Of a stretch of DNA of 7,478 bases, positions 1 through 7,064 are shown in pieces. The notes under the pieces are model-generated. The model made no database searches. It had not been told where the DNA came from and saw only the letters and a program-made list of their open reading frames with translations. The translations under genes were made by a program, and so were the position numbers. How positions within the stretch are numbered: position 1 is the first letter of the stretch; each line of letters starts with the position of its first letter. Origin of the DNA: JBAZDV01 sp041669745 (GTDB lineage Archaea; Thermoplasmatota; Thermoplasmata; Methanomassiliicoccales; Methanomethylophilaceae); NCBI GenBank assembly GCA_041669745.1, contig JBAYAO010000069.1, positions 1-7,478 on the forward strand, read 5' to 3'.

Positions 1-22
1 CGACAACAAGAGAGGAGACAGA

Positions 23-2017
23 ATGGATTCGAAAAAAACACGTTTTTCTTTTTCGGATTTGAAGAAGACGAATAATCTGAAACGGAATATCATGATAGTT
101 GTTCCCATTGCGATACTTCTGGTTTTGACAGCTTTCATCATATTCGGCAATTCCAGCCTTTTGGACAACAACGTATCTGAAACGGATACGGAAGCGTATA
201 CGGATGTCGGCACATCATCGGCCTTTTACTCTGCCATCCTGACAGATAAACGCATATCCGTATCCTCCGATATATGCCTTGACGATCCGGCTACGATCCC
301 TTACGATGCAATCCTGCGTATCCCGGCCGAATATACCCTCACCCTCAACGGAGAGATCACCAATGACGGGACCATAACCGATTACGGAACGATTATAATC
401 AGCGATGCTGGCACCCTCACGAACAACGGGACGTTGGATGTGTACAGTTCCCTCATCCTGTCCGCACAATCTCATCTGAACGGTTCCGATGACGGCAAAT
501 TATCGAAAACCGACACTGCCGTCATTACAGACGATTCGGCTTTTGTTTCCCTTACCGTTACGAGGAATTCGAGCACGGTCGTATTCGGATATGATGATTC
601 CTCGTACGGTATAACATCATGGGTCCAGGTTTTCACTGTCAACCTCACCGATGGTGACGTGATAGTATCCACTATATACGCTTCCGAAGGAGAATCGATA
701 ACTCTCAACGACCTTGCAAGCAATGATGACCGTTTGTTCAGCTGTTGGATGTTGAACGGGATCGATCTCGGATCACGATATGTGGTGAACGCTAGTGATG
801 CCAACGGCGACGGCGTGATCACGATAGTGACATGTTGGCTCTACAAACTGCAGTTCAGTTCCGCACTCGGAACGGCCCCGTATTCCATGTGGGTGCTCTC
901 AGGAGGTGTCGTATCCCTCAAATCGATGAGCTTCGGCAATGCCATCTTCGAAGGCTGGTCGATTAACGGACTGGATGTCGGCGCACAATATGTCGTGAAG
1001 AGTTCGGATGCAACACGTGGGAAGATAACTCTCACCGCAAGCTGGTCATACCTTGTCAGCTTCTCCGATGGTCATGATATCAATTCAACTCATGCCGCCG
1101 CTGAGGATTCGATAATCCTACCGACCGTCGCCGTTCCCTCAGGATATGCATTCGACGGATGGTACACCGAGTCCGCAGGTGGTGTCCTGATCGGCCTTGC
1201 CGGTCAATACTACACCGTGTCCGCACCGCCGTCCGGTGATACCGTCACACTCTATGCACATTTCACAGTCTTACCGGTCTATTCCGTATCGTTCTACGAC
1301 GGAAACACCCTCATCGGAACATCTTACGCATGCAACGGCGGTTATGTCGGGATCGAGACCGCGGATAAGACGGGATACGCATTCGACGGATGGTACACCG
1401 ATCCCGATCTCTCGGACTCCTCGTACGTGGGAAAGACCGGGAACTACGGCCCTGTATCGTCGGATGCGGATCTGTATGCGAAATATACGCAGGAGACGTC
1501 ATCGCATACCGTGACATACACCCCTGTGACCGGCGGCAGTGCATCCGGTACCACTCGGGCGGCGGAGGGCGGAACCATCCTGATAACCGTCCAACCCGCT
1601 GCCGGAAAGATTCTCAGCAGCATCTCGATATCCGGAACCGATTCGTATTGCAAAACAGAAGACAACGTTTACATGGCGATAATGGGCGACAAGGACGTCA
1701 CCGTCACACCGGTCTTCACAGATGCACCGACATACTTCACGCTGGACCTCGAATTCAACACGGACCATTCCGTCGACGTGATAGTGGGCGGATCGGGTAC
1801 ACCATCCGACGTAACGGTCACGTACTACCGCACCGTGGCCGATGACGGCAAGATCGTGATCGGCACGTACACGAGAACGTACATCATAACCGATACCGGC
1901 ACGTATACATTCACCGATCTCGAGGACAACACGTATTCCATGATCGGCACCCTCAGATACACGGTGGACGGAGTGAACTACTATCTCACGTCCAATCAGG
2001 TTGTATACACGTCATGA
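23..2017 (+). CDS. N-terminally anchored surface protein with InlB-type repeats (adhesin-like)
   Basis: A 664-residue extracellular protein of unknown ligand. Residues 1-22 are basic (seven Lys/Arg). Residues 23-42 are one hydrophobic segment without a clear cleavage site, so I infer a signal anchor with the rest outside the cell. Residues 103-147 are NGT/DGT-rich and resemble short beta-solenoid rungs. Five repeats of about 70 residues follow, at roughly 205-272, 274-341, 343-414, 420-489 and 495-567. The third and fourth carry the GYAFDGWYT signature of the Listeria-Bacteroides (InlB B, Flg_new) repeat. The fifth resembles the divergent InlB type. Residues 571-664 form a separate beta-rich terminal domain, and there is no C-terminal anchor. 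Eight N-x-S/T sequons all lie within residues 43-356. AGAGGAG at 11-17 is a good ribosome site five bases before the ATG. The next gene starts 12 bases downstream, so the two probably share an operon. Such repeats are known from bacterial adhesins and gut archaea. An adhesin role is inference. Confidence 0.85.
   Translation: MDSKKTRFSFSDLKKTNNLKRNIMIVVPIAILLVLTAFIIFGNSSLLDNNVSETDTEAYTDVGTSSAFYSAILTDKRISVSSDICLDDPATIPYDAILRIPAEYTLTLNGEITNDGTITDYGTIIISDAGTLTNNGTLDVYSSLILSAQSHLNGSDDGKLSKTDTAVITDDSAFVSLTVTRNSSTVVFGYDDSSYGITSWVQVFTVNLTDGDVIVSTIYASEGESITLNDLASNDDRLFSCWMLNGIDLGSRYVVNASDANGDGVITIVTCWLYKLQFSSALGTAPYSMWVLSGGVVSLKSMSFGNAIFEGWSINGLDVGAQYVVKSSDATRGKITLTASWSYLVSFSDGHDINSTHAAAEDSIILPTVAVPSGYAFDGWYTESAGGVLIGLAGQYYTVSAPPSGDTVTLYAHFTVLPVYSVSFYDGNTLIGTSYACNGGYVGIETADKTGYAFDGWYTDPDLSDSSYVGKTGNYGPVSSDADLYAKYTQETSSHTVTYTPVTGGSASGTTRAAEGGTILITVQPAAGKILSSISISGTDSYCKTEDNVYMAIMGDKDVTVTPVFTDAPTYFTLDLEFNTDHSVDVIVGGSGTPSDVTVTYYRTVADDGKIVIGTYTRTYIITDTGTYTFTDLEDNTYSMIGTLRYTVDGVNYYLTSNQVVYTS
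1148..1170 (+). repeat. Direct repeat copy 1 (exact, 23 bases)
   Basis: This stretch encodes AFDGWYT plus the first two bases of the next codon (residues 376-383). It is identical to 1379-1401. The copies are 231 bases apart, exactly 77 codons, so recombination between them would remove or add one repeat unit in frame. Confidence 0.9.
1379..1401 (+). repeat. Direct repeat copy 2 (exact, 23 bases)
   Basis: Second copy of 1148-1170, encoding residues 453-460 of the first surface protein. The identity ends inside the eighth codon (Glu in copy 1, Asp in copy 2). Confidence 0.9.
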
Positions 2018-2027
2018 AGGAGTGGAG
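2018..2027 (+). promoter_or_regulatory. Ribosome binding site of the second surface-protein gene
   Basis: AGGAGTGGAG lies between the TGA of the upstream gene (2015-2017) and the ATG at 2030. It gives the second gene its own Shine-Dalgarno site and fixes the start at 2030. A nearby ATG at 2014 opens another frame but has no such site. The gap is too short for a promoter, so co-transcription and possibly coupled translation are likely. Confidence 0.7.
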
Positions 2028-2029
2028 AC

Positions 2030-3451
2030 ATGTCTGCAAAGACCGTCCTGAGGATATTGGTTTTGCTCGCGCTATCCGCGTTACTGGTCCCCGCGACCGG
2101 GATATCCGGGTACGGGACCGACGCCGCTTCTCCGACGTTCTCCATCTCCGGAGCGGATTACCATATATCCGGCGATACCGGCGAAGGGATCTTCGGGATC
2201 ACATGTACCGGAGATTTCACCACGCTCACGAATTGCGTGACCCTCTGCGTATACCATGACGGCTCCCCGGTACTGACACTTACCGGACAGAGCCTGACCA
2301 GGGACACGGAGACATATTTCTACATAGATCTTCAGAAGGGAACGGAATACGAGATAACAGCAACGATCCCCGGTGGTTGGACAGATGAGACAGCATACAC
2401 GACACTCGGATCGATAGACCTCTCCGACACGGACGTCTATGTCGGAGAATCCGAAACCGTACCGAGGACACTGTCACCGTACAGCGCTTCAGATAAAAAG
2501 ATGATCTGGACATCCAGCGATACGAAGATTGCGACGATCAGTGACACCGGTTCGGTGAACGGTATATCAAAAGGGACCGTAACGATAACGGCCGTTTCCG
2601 ATGAGGATCCCTCCATCACGGATACGTGCACCGTGACAGTGGCGGAACGTATCATATACTCCATAACCGCCATCGCGGGAGTGGGAGGAAATATATCACC
2701 GGCTGGGATCACATATGTCGCAAGCGGTGATACCCAGACCTACACTGTGCTCCCGTCTCCGACGTACATGGTATCTGATGTGCTCGTCGACGGGAGGTCC
2801 GTAGGGGCCGTCACGACATATACGTTCTCGAATGTCTGCTCCGATCACACGATATTTGCGACGTTCTGCGGTCCGTTCACCGTATACGACATAGATGCGA
2901 CCGCCGGCCCCGGTGGCAGCATCTCTCCGTCCGGCAAGGTATCCGTCCTTTCGGGAGGAACACAGAAATTCACTATGAATGCCAATCTCGGGATGCGTGT
3001 CGACAGGTTGGTTGTCGACGGAAACGATGTACCCTCCTCGGATGATGGCACGTATACCTTCACCGATGTGCGGTCGGATCACACTATATCCGTATCTTTC
3101 AGAGTCGTCGGTACCTTCGAGATGACCGCAACAGCTGGAAGGGGCGGGTCCATATCGCCGTCCGGTTCCTTCTTCGTTCTGGTGGGAGGCTCGGCGACGT
3201 TCACGGTATCCGCGGATCCTGGATACGAAGTGGATACCGTCATGGTCGACGGATATGAGACATCTTTGTCGGAAGACGGCACTTTCACATTTTCGAATGT
3301 GATTTCCGATCACAGCATATCGGTGACCTTCACCAAAGTGTCTGGCCCTTTCCCTTATCTCTTCCTATTGTTGATATCGATCATCGCACTAATCACGATA
3401 TCCTTCTATCTGCTGATACGCAGAAGGAAGAAAGAGGAATACGAGGACTGA
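2030..3451 (+). CDS. C-terminally anchored surface protein with Big_2 and divergent InlB repeats
   Basis: A 473-residue predicted type I membrane protein. Residues 1-24 look like a signal peptide: MSAK, then a hydrophobic core at 6-20 ending VPATG. Residues 34-127 are a beta-rich domain I cannot name. Residues 128-205 match a bacterial Ig-like Big_2 domain: an S-x-DLSDTDVYVGES opening, a WTSSDTKIATIS core, then G-x-V-x-GISKGTVTITA and a closing strand. Three repeats follow at about 210-279, 286-357 and 363-433. Each has AGxGGxISPxG, later VDG, and then YTF/FTF-x-x-V-x-SDHxI-x-x-F, fitting the divergent InlB B-repeat family (Flg_new_2). Residues 441-463 are a single membrane segment followed by a basic tail, RRRKKEEYED, which stays inside. 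The protein is Thr/Ser/Gly/Asp rich with one sequon (N221). It probably acts with the upstream protein at the cell surface. Binding to a host, a partner cell or a polysaccharide is possible, but nothing in the sequence decides which. Confidence 0.85.
   Translation: MSAKTVLRILVLLALSALLVPATGISGYGTDAASPTFSISGADYHISGDTGEGIFGITCTGDFTTLTNCVTLCVYHDGSPVLTLTGQSLTRDTETYFYIDLQKGTEYEITATIPGGWTDETAYTTLGSIDLSDTDVYVGESETVPRTLSPYSASDKKMIWTSSDTKIATISDTGSVNGISKGTVTITAVSDEDPSITDTCTVTVAERIIYSITAIAGVGGNISPAGITYVASGDTQTYTVLPSPTYMVSDVLVDGRSVGAVTTYTFSNVCSDHTIFATFCGPFTVYDIDATAGPGGSISPSGKVSVLSGGTQKFTMNANLGMRVDRLVVDGNDVPSSDDGTYTFTDVRSDHTISVSFRVVGTFEMTATAGRGGSISPSGSFFVLVGGSATFTVSADPGYEVDTVMVDGYETSLSEDGTFTFSNVISDHSISVTFTKVSGPFPYLFLLLISIIALITISFYLLIRRRKKEEYED
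2657..3328 (+). repeat. Three tandem divergent InlB-type repeat units in the second surface protein
   Basis: Units of about 72 residues start at residues 210, 286 and 363 (period about 76-77). Conserved positions are A-x-AGxGGxISPxG at the front, VDG in the middle, and SDH-x-I at the end. Units two and three are the most alike. Unit one is more diverged and has a shorter loop before its TYTFSNV strand. The period nearly equals the 77-codon spacing seen in the upstream gene. Confidence 0.75.
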
Positions 3452-3568
3452 AAAGGACCGTCACGTGATACGGTGGAAGTCCGACTGCACCGGTAACGAC
3501 CGATACACGTGCGCATCCTGATCAGGCGGAGAAAGAACGGATGCCCTAGTATCTGCAAACCGTCTGCC
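3452..3568. other. Convergent intergenic gap between the surface operon and thrS
   Basis: This gap separates the stop of the + strand surface gene from the stop of the - strand thrS. It holds a short dyad, ACCGT at 3457-3461 and ACGGT at 3470-3474 around a CACGTG core, and a 10-base palindrome CCTGATCAGG at 3517-3526. Neither is followed by a T-run, so I cannot call either a terminator. I see no gene here. Confidence 0.5.
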
Positions 3569-5323
3569 TCAGACCCTGTCCCTTATCTCCGCTTTTACCT
3601 GCAGGATGAAATCCTCCAACTGGGAACTTCCCAGGTCCCCCTTGTCCCTGCTCCTCACGGAGACGATGGTGCCGTCCTCGCTCTCCTTCTCTCCGAGTAT
3701 GAGCATGTACGGGATCTTGTCCATCTGTGCCTCGCGTATCTTGTACCCGATCTTCTGGTCCCTGTTATCCAGTTCCATTCTGATCCCTGAGGATTTCAGC
3801 TTTTCTGCCACAAACGTCGCATATTCCCGCGTCTTCTCGGAAACGGACATGACCTTGACCTGCACCGGAGCGAGCCATGTGGGGAATTTTCCTGCGTAAT
3901 GCTCTATGAGGATCCCTATGAATCTCTCTATGGAACCGAATATCACCCTGTGCACCATGATCGGTCTGTGCTTCTCGTTGTCCGTACCGATATACGAGAG
4001 ATCGAACCTCTGAGGCATCTGGAAATCCAGTTGGATCGTGCCGCACTGCCATGTCCTTCCAAGCGAATCCTGCAGATGGAAATCGATCTTCGGACCGTAG
4101 AACGCACCGTCACCCTCATTGATCACATACTCCAGCTTGGACTCCCTGAGTGCTGTTACGAGTCCGTCGGTGGCATGCTCCCAATCCTCGTCGCTTCCCA
4201 TGCTGTTGTCCGGTCTTGTGGAGAGTTCCACGTGATATGTGAATCCGAACTTCGAGTATATCTCGTTGACGAGTTTCACAACGCCTATGATCTCGGATGT
4301 CACCTGGTCCTCCGTCATGAAGATGTGCGCATCGTCCTGCGTGAAGCACCTGACCCTCATAAGACCGTGGAGCGTACCGGATTTCTCATGCCTGTGCACA
4401 AGACCCAATTCCCCGAGCCTTATCGGCAGATCCCTGTATGAATGCGGCAGAAGCCTGTATACCAACACGCCTCCGGGACAATTCATGGGTTTGACACAAT
4501 ACACCGAATCGTCGATCGTCGTGGTGTACATGTTGTCTTTGTAATGATCCCAGTGGCCGGACTGCAGCCAAAGCTCCTGGCTCAGGATCATCGGAGTTGA
4601 TATCTCCTGATAGTTCTCCCTCTGATGGACTTCCCTCCAGTAATCTATGAGGGTGTTCTTCAGTATCATACCCTTGGGAAGGAAGAACGGGAATCCGGGG
4701 CCCTCGTCCATCAGGGCGAAGAGCCCCATCTCCTTGCCCAACTTGCGATGATCCCTCTTCTTCGCTTCTTCCAGCATGTTGAGGTATTCGTCCAGTTTCT
4801 CTTTGCTGTCGAATGCCGTACCGTATATCCTGGAGAGCATCTTGTTCTTCTCACTCCCGCGCCAGTATGCGCCTGCAAGGGATGTGAGTTTGAACGCCTT
4901 TACCCCCTTCGTGTAGAGGATATGGGGTCCTGCGCAGAGATCGACGAATTCTCCCTGTTTGTAGAAACTGATGACCGCATCCTCTGGAAGGTCCTCCACC
5001 AATTCCACCTTGTAGATCTCCCCCTTGCCCTTCAGATACTCTATGGCCTCCGCCCTTGGCATGGTATAGGTCTCCAATTTGAGATTCTCCTTGACTATCT
5101 TCCTCATCTCGATCTCAAGCTTGTCCAGGTCCTCGGGGACGAAACCGCCTTCCTTGTCGAAATCGTAATAGAAACCATCGTCGATCGCTGGGCCTATGGC
5201 CAACTTGGCATCGGGAAAAAGCCTCTTGACCGCCTGGGCCAAGACGTGTGAAGCTGTATGCCTAAGAACTTTCAACTCGTCTTCGCATTCCTCTACTCTG
5301 CCATCACTGTATAACGCTTTCAT
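3569..5323 (-). CDS. thrS: Threonyl-tRNA synthetase, bacterial type, lacking the TGS domain
   Basis: This enzyme joins threonine to tRNA-Thr using ATP in the cytoplasm and clears mischarged Ser-tRNA-Thr. Its 584 residues align to E. coli ThrRS with a steady offset of about 52. The editing domain (about 1-190) keeps H22, H26, C130 and H134 (HTASH and DLCAGPH). The class II catalytic core (about 200-480) has the zinc ligands C282 (MNCPGG), H333 (DDAHIF) and H458 (VHRVIFGS). Motif 2 is at RHEKSGTLHGLMRVR, and motif 3 ends in GSIERF. The C-terminal anticodon-binding domain begins near FPTWLAPVQV. The usual first 50-60 residues (TGS domain) are absent. The start is firm: there is no ATG, GTG or TTG in the 17 codons upstream, and these are preceded by in-frame TAA TAA. 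AGGGAA at 5332-5337 is a weak ribosome site. The enzyme is bacterial in type, whereas many archaea carry a ThrRS with a DTD-like editing domain, so transfer from bacteria is plausible. It appears intact and functional. Confidence 0.96.
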   Translation of the reverse strand: MKALYSDGRVEECEDELKVLRHTASHVLAQAVKRLFPDAKLAIGPAIDDGFYYDFDKEGGFVPEDLDKLEIEMRKIVKENLKLETYTMPRAEAIEYLKGKGEIYKVELVEDLPEDAVISFYKQGEFVDLCAGPHILYTKGVKAFKLTSLAGAYWRGSEKNKMLSRIYGTAFDSKEKLDEYLNMLEEAKKRDHRKLGKEMGLFALMDEGPGFPFFLPKGMILKNTLIDYWREVHQRENYQEISTPMILSQELWLQSGHWDHYKDNMYTTTIDDSVYCVKPMNCPGGVLVYRLLPHSYRDLPIRLGELGLVHRHEKSGTLHGLMRVRCFTQDDAHIFMTEDQVTSEIIGVVKLVNEIYSKFGFTYHVELSTRPDNSMGSDEDWEHATDGLVTALRESKLEYVINEGDGAFYGPKIDFHLQDSLGRTWQCGTIQLDFQMPQRFDLSYIGTDNEKHRPIMVHRVIFGSIERFIGILIEHYAGKFPTWLAPVQVKVMSVSEKTREYATFVAEKLKSSGIRMELDNRDQKIGYKIREAQMDKIPYMLILGEKESEDGTIVSVRSRDKGDLGSSQLEDFILQVKAEIRDRV

Positions 5324-5372
5324 GGAATTCGTTCCCTGGTCAATATGACCTTCGTAGTGCGCAATACAGTCG

Positions 5373-5389
5373 TTTTATTAATTGTTTAG
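5373..5389 (-). promoter_or_regulatory. Putative thrS promoter (BRE/TATA)
   Basis: On the - strand this reads CTAAACAATTAATAAAA, an AT-rich box (core TTAATAAA at 5374-5381) with an A-rich BRE-like stretch in front. The usual archaeal spacing of about 26 bases puts the transcript start near 5352, leaving a leader of roughly 28 bases before the thrS ATG. The box is the most AT-rich stretch in the gap between the MFS gene and thrS. The assignment is by position and composition only. Confidence 0.5.
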
Positions 5390-5520
5390 CTATGGAATCG
5401 TGACTTTGTCCGTACCGTTTCCATAGTTTTGGAATATCGCACCCCCCGCACATCCGAGACCCGACGTGATGAAAAGGAATCTGTTATGCCGTATGAATAT
5501 ACGCGGTCTTTCCCGCACAT
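5386..5520 (-). CDS. Possible small ORF (44 codons) between the MFS gene and thrS
   Basis: An ATG at 5520 is preceded at five bases by AGGTGA (5526-5531). A second site, GAGGTGA (5540-5546), lies further upstream and could serve a GTG at 5529 in the same frame, giving 47 residues. The frame runs to TAA at 5386-5388, inside the presumed thrS promoter. The peptide starts MCGKDRVYSYG, is basic and Ser/Arg rich, and has no membrane segment, Thr-run or motif I know. No TATA box lies close upstream, so it would depend on read-through from the MFS gene. The ribosome sites are better than that of thrS itself, which is the only reason to list it. It may be chance. Confidence 0.25.
   Translation of the reverse strand: MCGKDRVYSYGITDSFSSRRVSDVRGVRYSKTMETVRTKSRFHS
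5390..5426. repeat. Imperfect 11-base inverted repeat upstream of the thrS promoter
   Basis: Arms CTATGGAATCG (5390-5400) and CGTTTCCATAG (5416-5426) match at 10 of 11 positions around a 15-base spacer. The dyad touches the BRE side of the thrS box, so it could bind a regulator. It could also fold in RNA. On the + strand it is followed by TTTT (5427-5430), like a weak terminator, but no + strand gene ends here. Confidence 0.6.
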
Positions 5521-5653
5521 TTTCGTCACCTGTGTCTCTTCACCTCTCTCTGACATCAACCTGTCCTTAGAACCTGAGAATGACCGAGGACGACACTGCG
5601 GGCATCACCGAGAGAACATATCCCATCATCGGAATTCGTCATGCTGCCTTGAT
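5521..5653. other. Intergenic DNA downstream of the MFS gene
   Basis: This is the upstream part of the 330-base gap between the MFS stop and the thrS start; the rest holds the small ORF, inverted repeat and promoter listed separately. A pyrimidine-rich + strand stretch (about 5531-5550) is the complement of the two ribosome-site-like sequences. I find no clear terminator for the MFS transcript and no tRNA. Confidence 0.5.
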
Positions 5654-7051
5654 TCAGCCATCGTGCTCGCCGTTCGAAGATGCCGCTCCTCTGAACCAGG
5701 ATATCAACGATCCTGTCATGCACATGATTATGCATATTATCCAGGAAACATGCATGGTGCTCACGAATGCAGAGAAATTATCCGGCAACAGTGACTCTGC
5801 GCTTCCCATGACCAATGCGATGACACACATGGCCATGCCCATGGATGCCATTGTTCCGGTCTGTCTGAGCACTGCGATGGTGGCAGACGCGTTGTTGTAC
5901 TCTTCTTTCGGGACGTATGACATTATGGCCGCTGTGTTGGGCGCCGAGAATGTCGCATACCCGAACCCTATGATGACCTCTGCGACCACTATGAGAGGTA
6001 TATCGACCTTCAGTCCCACGAACAGCAGCATCACCAGCCCTACCGTCGTTATAGCCATTCCTATCGTCGGAAGATAACGCTTATCCATCCTGTCCGACAG
6101 TCTGCCCATCACAGGCGTGAATATCACCTGTATCATCGGCTGCGACAGAAGCACGAGACCTGCGGTGGATGCACTCAGTTCCCCTATGGTCTGGAGATAG
6201 AGCGCGAGGAAGAATGAAACGCAGTAGACCGATGCATAGTTCAGGAATGTCGCGAATATCGCCCTCGTGAACCGCGAACTTCTGAACAGATTGACGTTGA
6301 ATATCGGTTCGTCTATCTTCGTTTGAGATCTCAGGAATAACACCAGCATGACGAGACCCGCCGCTATCGCTATGACGGCCCATGTATCCGGCAGATTGAC
6401 GACCCCCGCCATCAGTACCGTGATCATCAGACCGTAGAAAACAGAACCCTTCGCGTCGAACGTCCTGCTGGGGTCTCCGGAGAATTCCTGCTTGGAGAGG
6501 AACATCACCATCCATGTTATCAGCGAGATCGGTATGATTATGTAGAATACACTGCGCCATCCGAGCATCTCGGTGAGGAATCCGCCTATGACCGGCCCCA
6601 ATGAAAGACCGAGGTAGACGGCTGCCGTGTTTATACCGATCGCAGCACCGCGTGTCTCCGGCGGGTACAGTTCGGCTATCATGGATATCGTACAGCATGA
6701 GATGGCCGAAGAACCTGCGCCGACTATCACCCTGGACGCGCAGAGCATCACCATGTCCGTCGACAACGATGAGAGTATCGAGCCTATCAGAAGAATTAAC
6801 AGACCTACGTAGAAGATCTTCTTCTTACCGTAGATGTCCGAGAGTCTCGCCATCGGCGGCAGAAATATAACGGATGCGATGAAGAAACAGGATGCTATCC
6901 ATCCCAGATCATGAGTGCTGACATTGAACTCCGCACCTATCGCGGTAAGTGCCAAATTGACCATGGTACCCATGGCCGGCGAGACAAACGTAGCTATGCA
7001 CGTGGCGATCAGGACGAGTCGTCTCTTCTGAATCAACGTCCACTCTGCCAT
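5654..7051 (-). CDS. MFS drug/proton antiporter, DHA2 (EmrB/QacA-like) family
   Basis: An inner-membrane efflux protein, probably exporting drugs or other amphipathic compounds in exchange for protons. With the start used here it has 465 residues and is hydrophobic throughout, with a pattern fitting 14 membrane segments. Motif A of the family is at 69-78 (RLSDIYGKKK). Motif B is around R107 (LCASRVIVGAG). The antiporter motif C is at about 148-157 (GLSLGPVIGG), followed by the typical GWRSVFYI. A second motif A-like loop, GRLSDRMDKR, opens the second half. The substrate cannot be read from the sequence. A GTG at 7072 and an ATG at 7060 are also in frame. I chose the ATG at 7051 because a TATA box ending at 7076 would put the transcript start at about 7052, and because no ribosome site precedes the other starts. 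It is probably transcribed alone. No regulator gene is visible next to it. Confidence 0.9.
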   Translation of the reverse strand: MAEWTLIQKRRLVLIATCIATFVSPAMGTMVNLALTAIGAEFNVSTHDLGWIASCFFIASVIFLPPMARLSDIYGKKKIFYVGLLILLIGSILSSLSTDMVMLCASRVIVGAGSSAISCCTISMIAELYPPETRGAAIGINTAAVYLGLSLGPVIGGFLTEMLGWRSVFYIIIPISLITWMVMFLSKQEFSGDPSRTFDAKGSVFYGLMITVLMAGVVNLPDTWAVIAIAAGLVMLVLFLRSQTKIDEPIFNVNLFRSSRFTRAIFATFLNYASVYCVSFFLALYLQTIGELSASTAGLVLLSQPMIQVIFTPVMGRLSDRMDKRYLPTIGMAITTVGLVMLLFVGLKVDIPLIVVAEVIIGFGYATFSAPNTAAIMSYVPKEEYNNASATIAVLRQTGTMASMGMAMCVIALVMGSAESLLPDNFSAFVSTMHVSWIICIIMCMTGSLISWFRGAASSNGEHDG

Positions 7052-7064
7052 ATCTACCATGATT

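Larger units (their letters stand above)
842..1489 (+). repeat. Three tandem InlB-type repeat units within the first surface protein
   Basis: Units begin at residues 274, 343 and 420 of the protein. Each opens with an aromatic-x-V/L-x-F strand and contains a G-W motif in its middle (EGWSINGLDVG, then DGWYTE, then DGWYTD). The unit at 274 is closest to the one just before it: W-x-NG-x-D-x-G-x-x-YVV is shared by residues 242-255 and the matching stretch near 314-327. The array therefore seems to consist of two related pairs, which points to local duplication. Confidence 0.7.

Noticed and set aside
3457..3526. Dyad ACCGT/ACGGT and palindrome CCTGATCAGG as terminators between convergent genes
   Set aside because: Stems are only five bases per side and no T-run follows on either strand.
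3452..3568. Functional link between thrS and the Thr-rich surface proteins next to it
   Set aside because: The genes are convergent with separate transcription, and Thr richness is usual in surface repeats. Adjacency alone is not evidence.
5324..5335. Four-base hairpin GGAA-CGAA-TTCC just before the thrS ATG
   Set aside because: It overlaps only the end of the ribosome site, and a stem this short is expected by chance.
5324..5389. T-box or threonine-leader control of thrS
   Set aside because: The probable leader is only about 28 bases, T-boxes belong to Gram-positive bacteria, and the nearby small ORF has no run of Thr codons.
5429..6077. + strand frames across the MFS gene end
   Set aside because: They overlap the clear MFS reading frame on the other strand and show no family resemblance.
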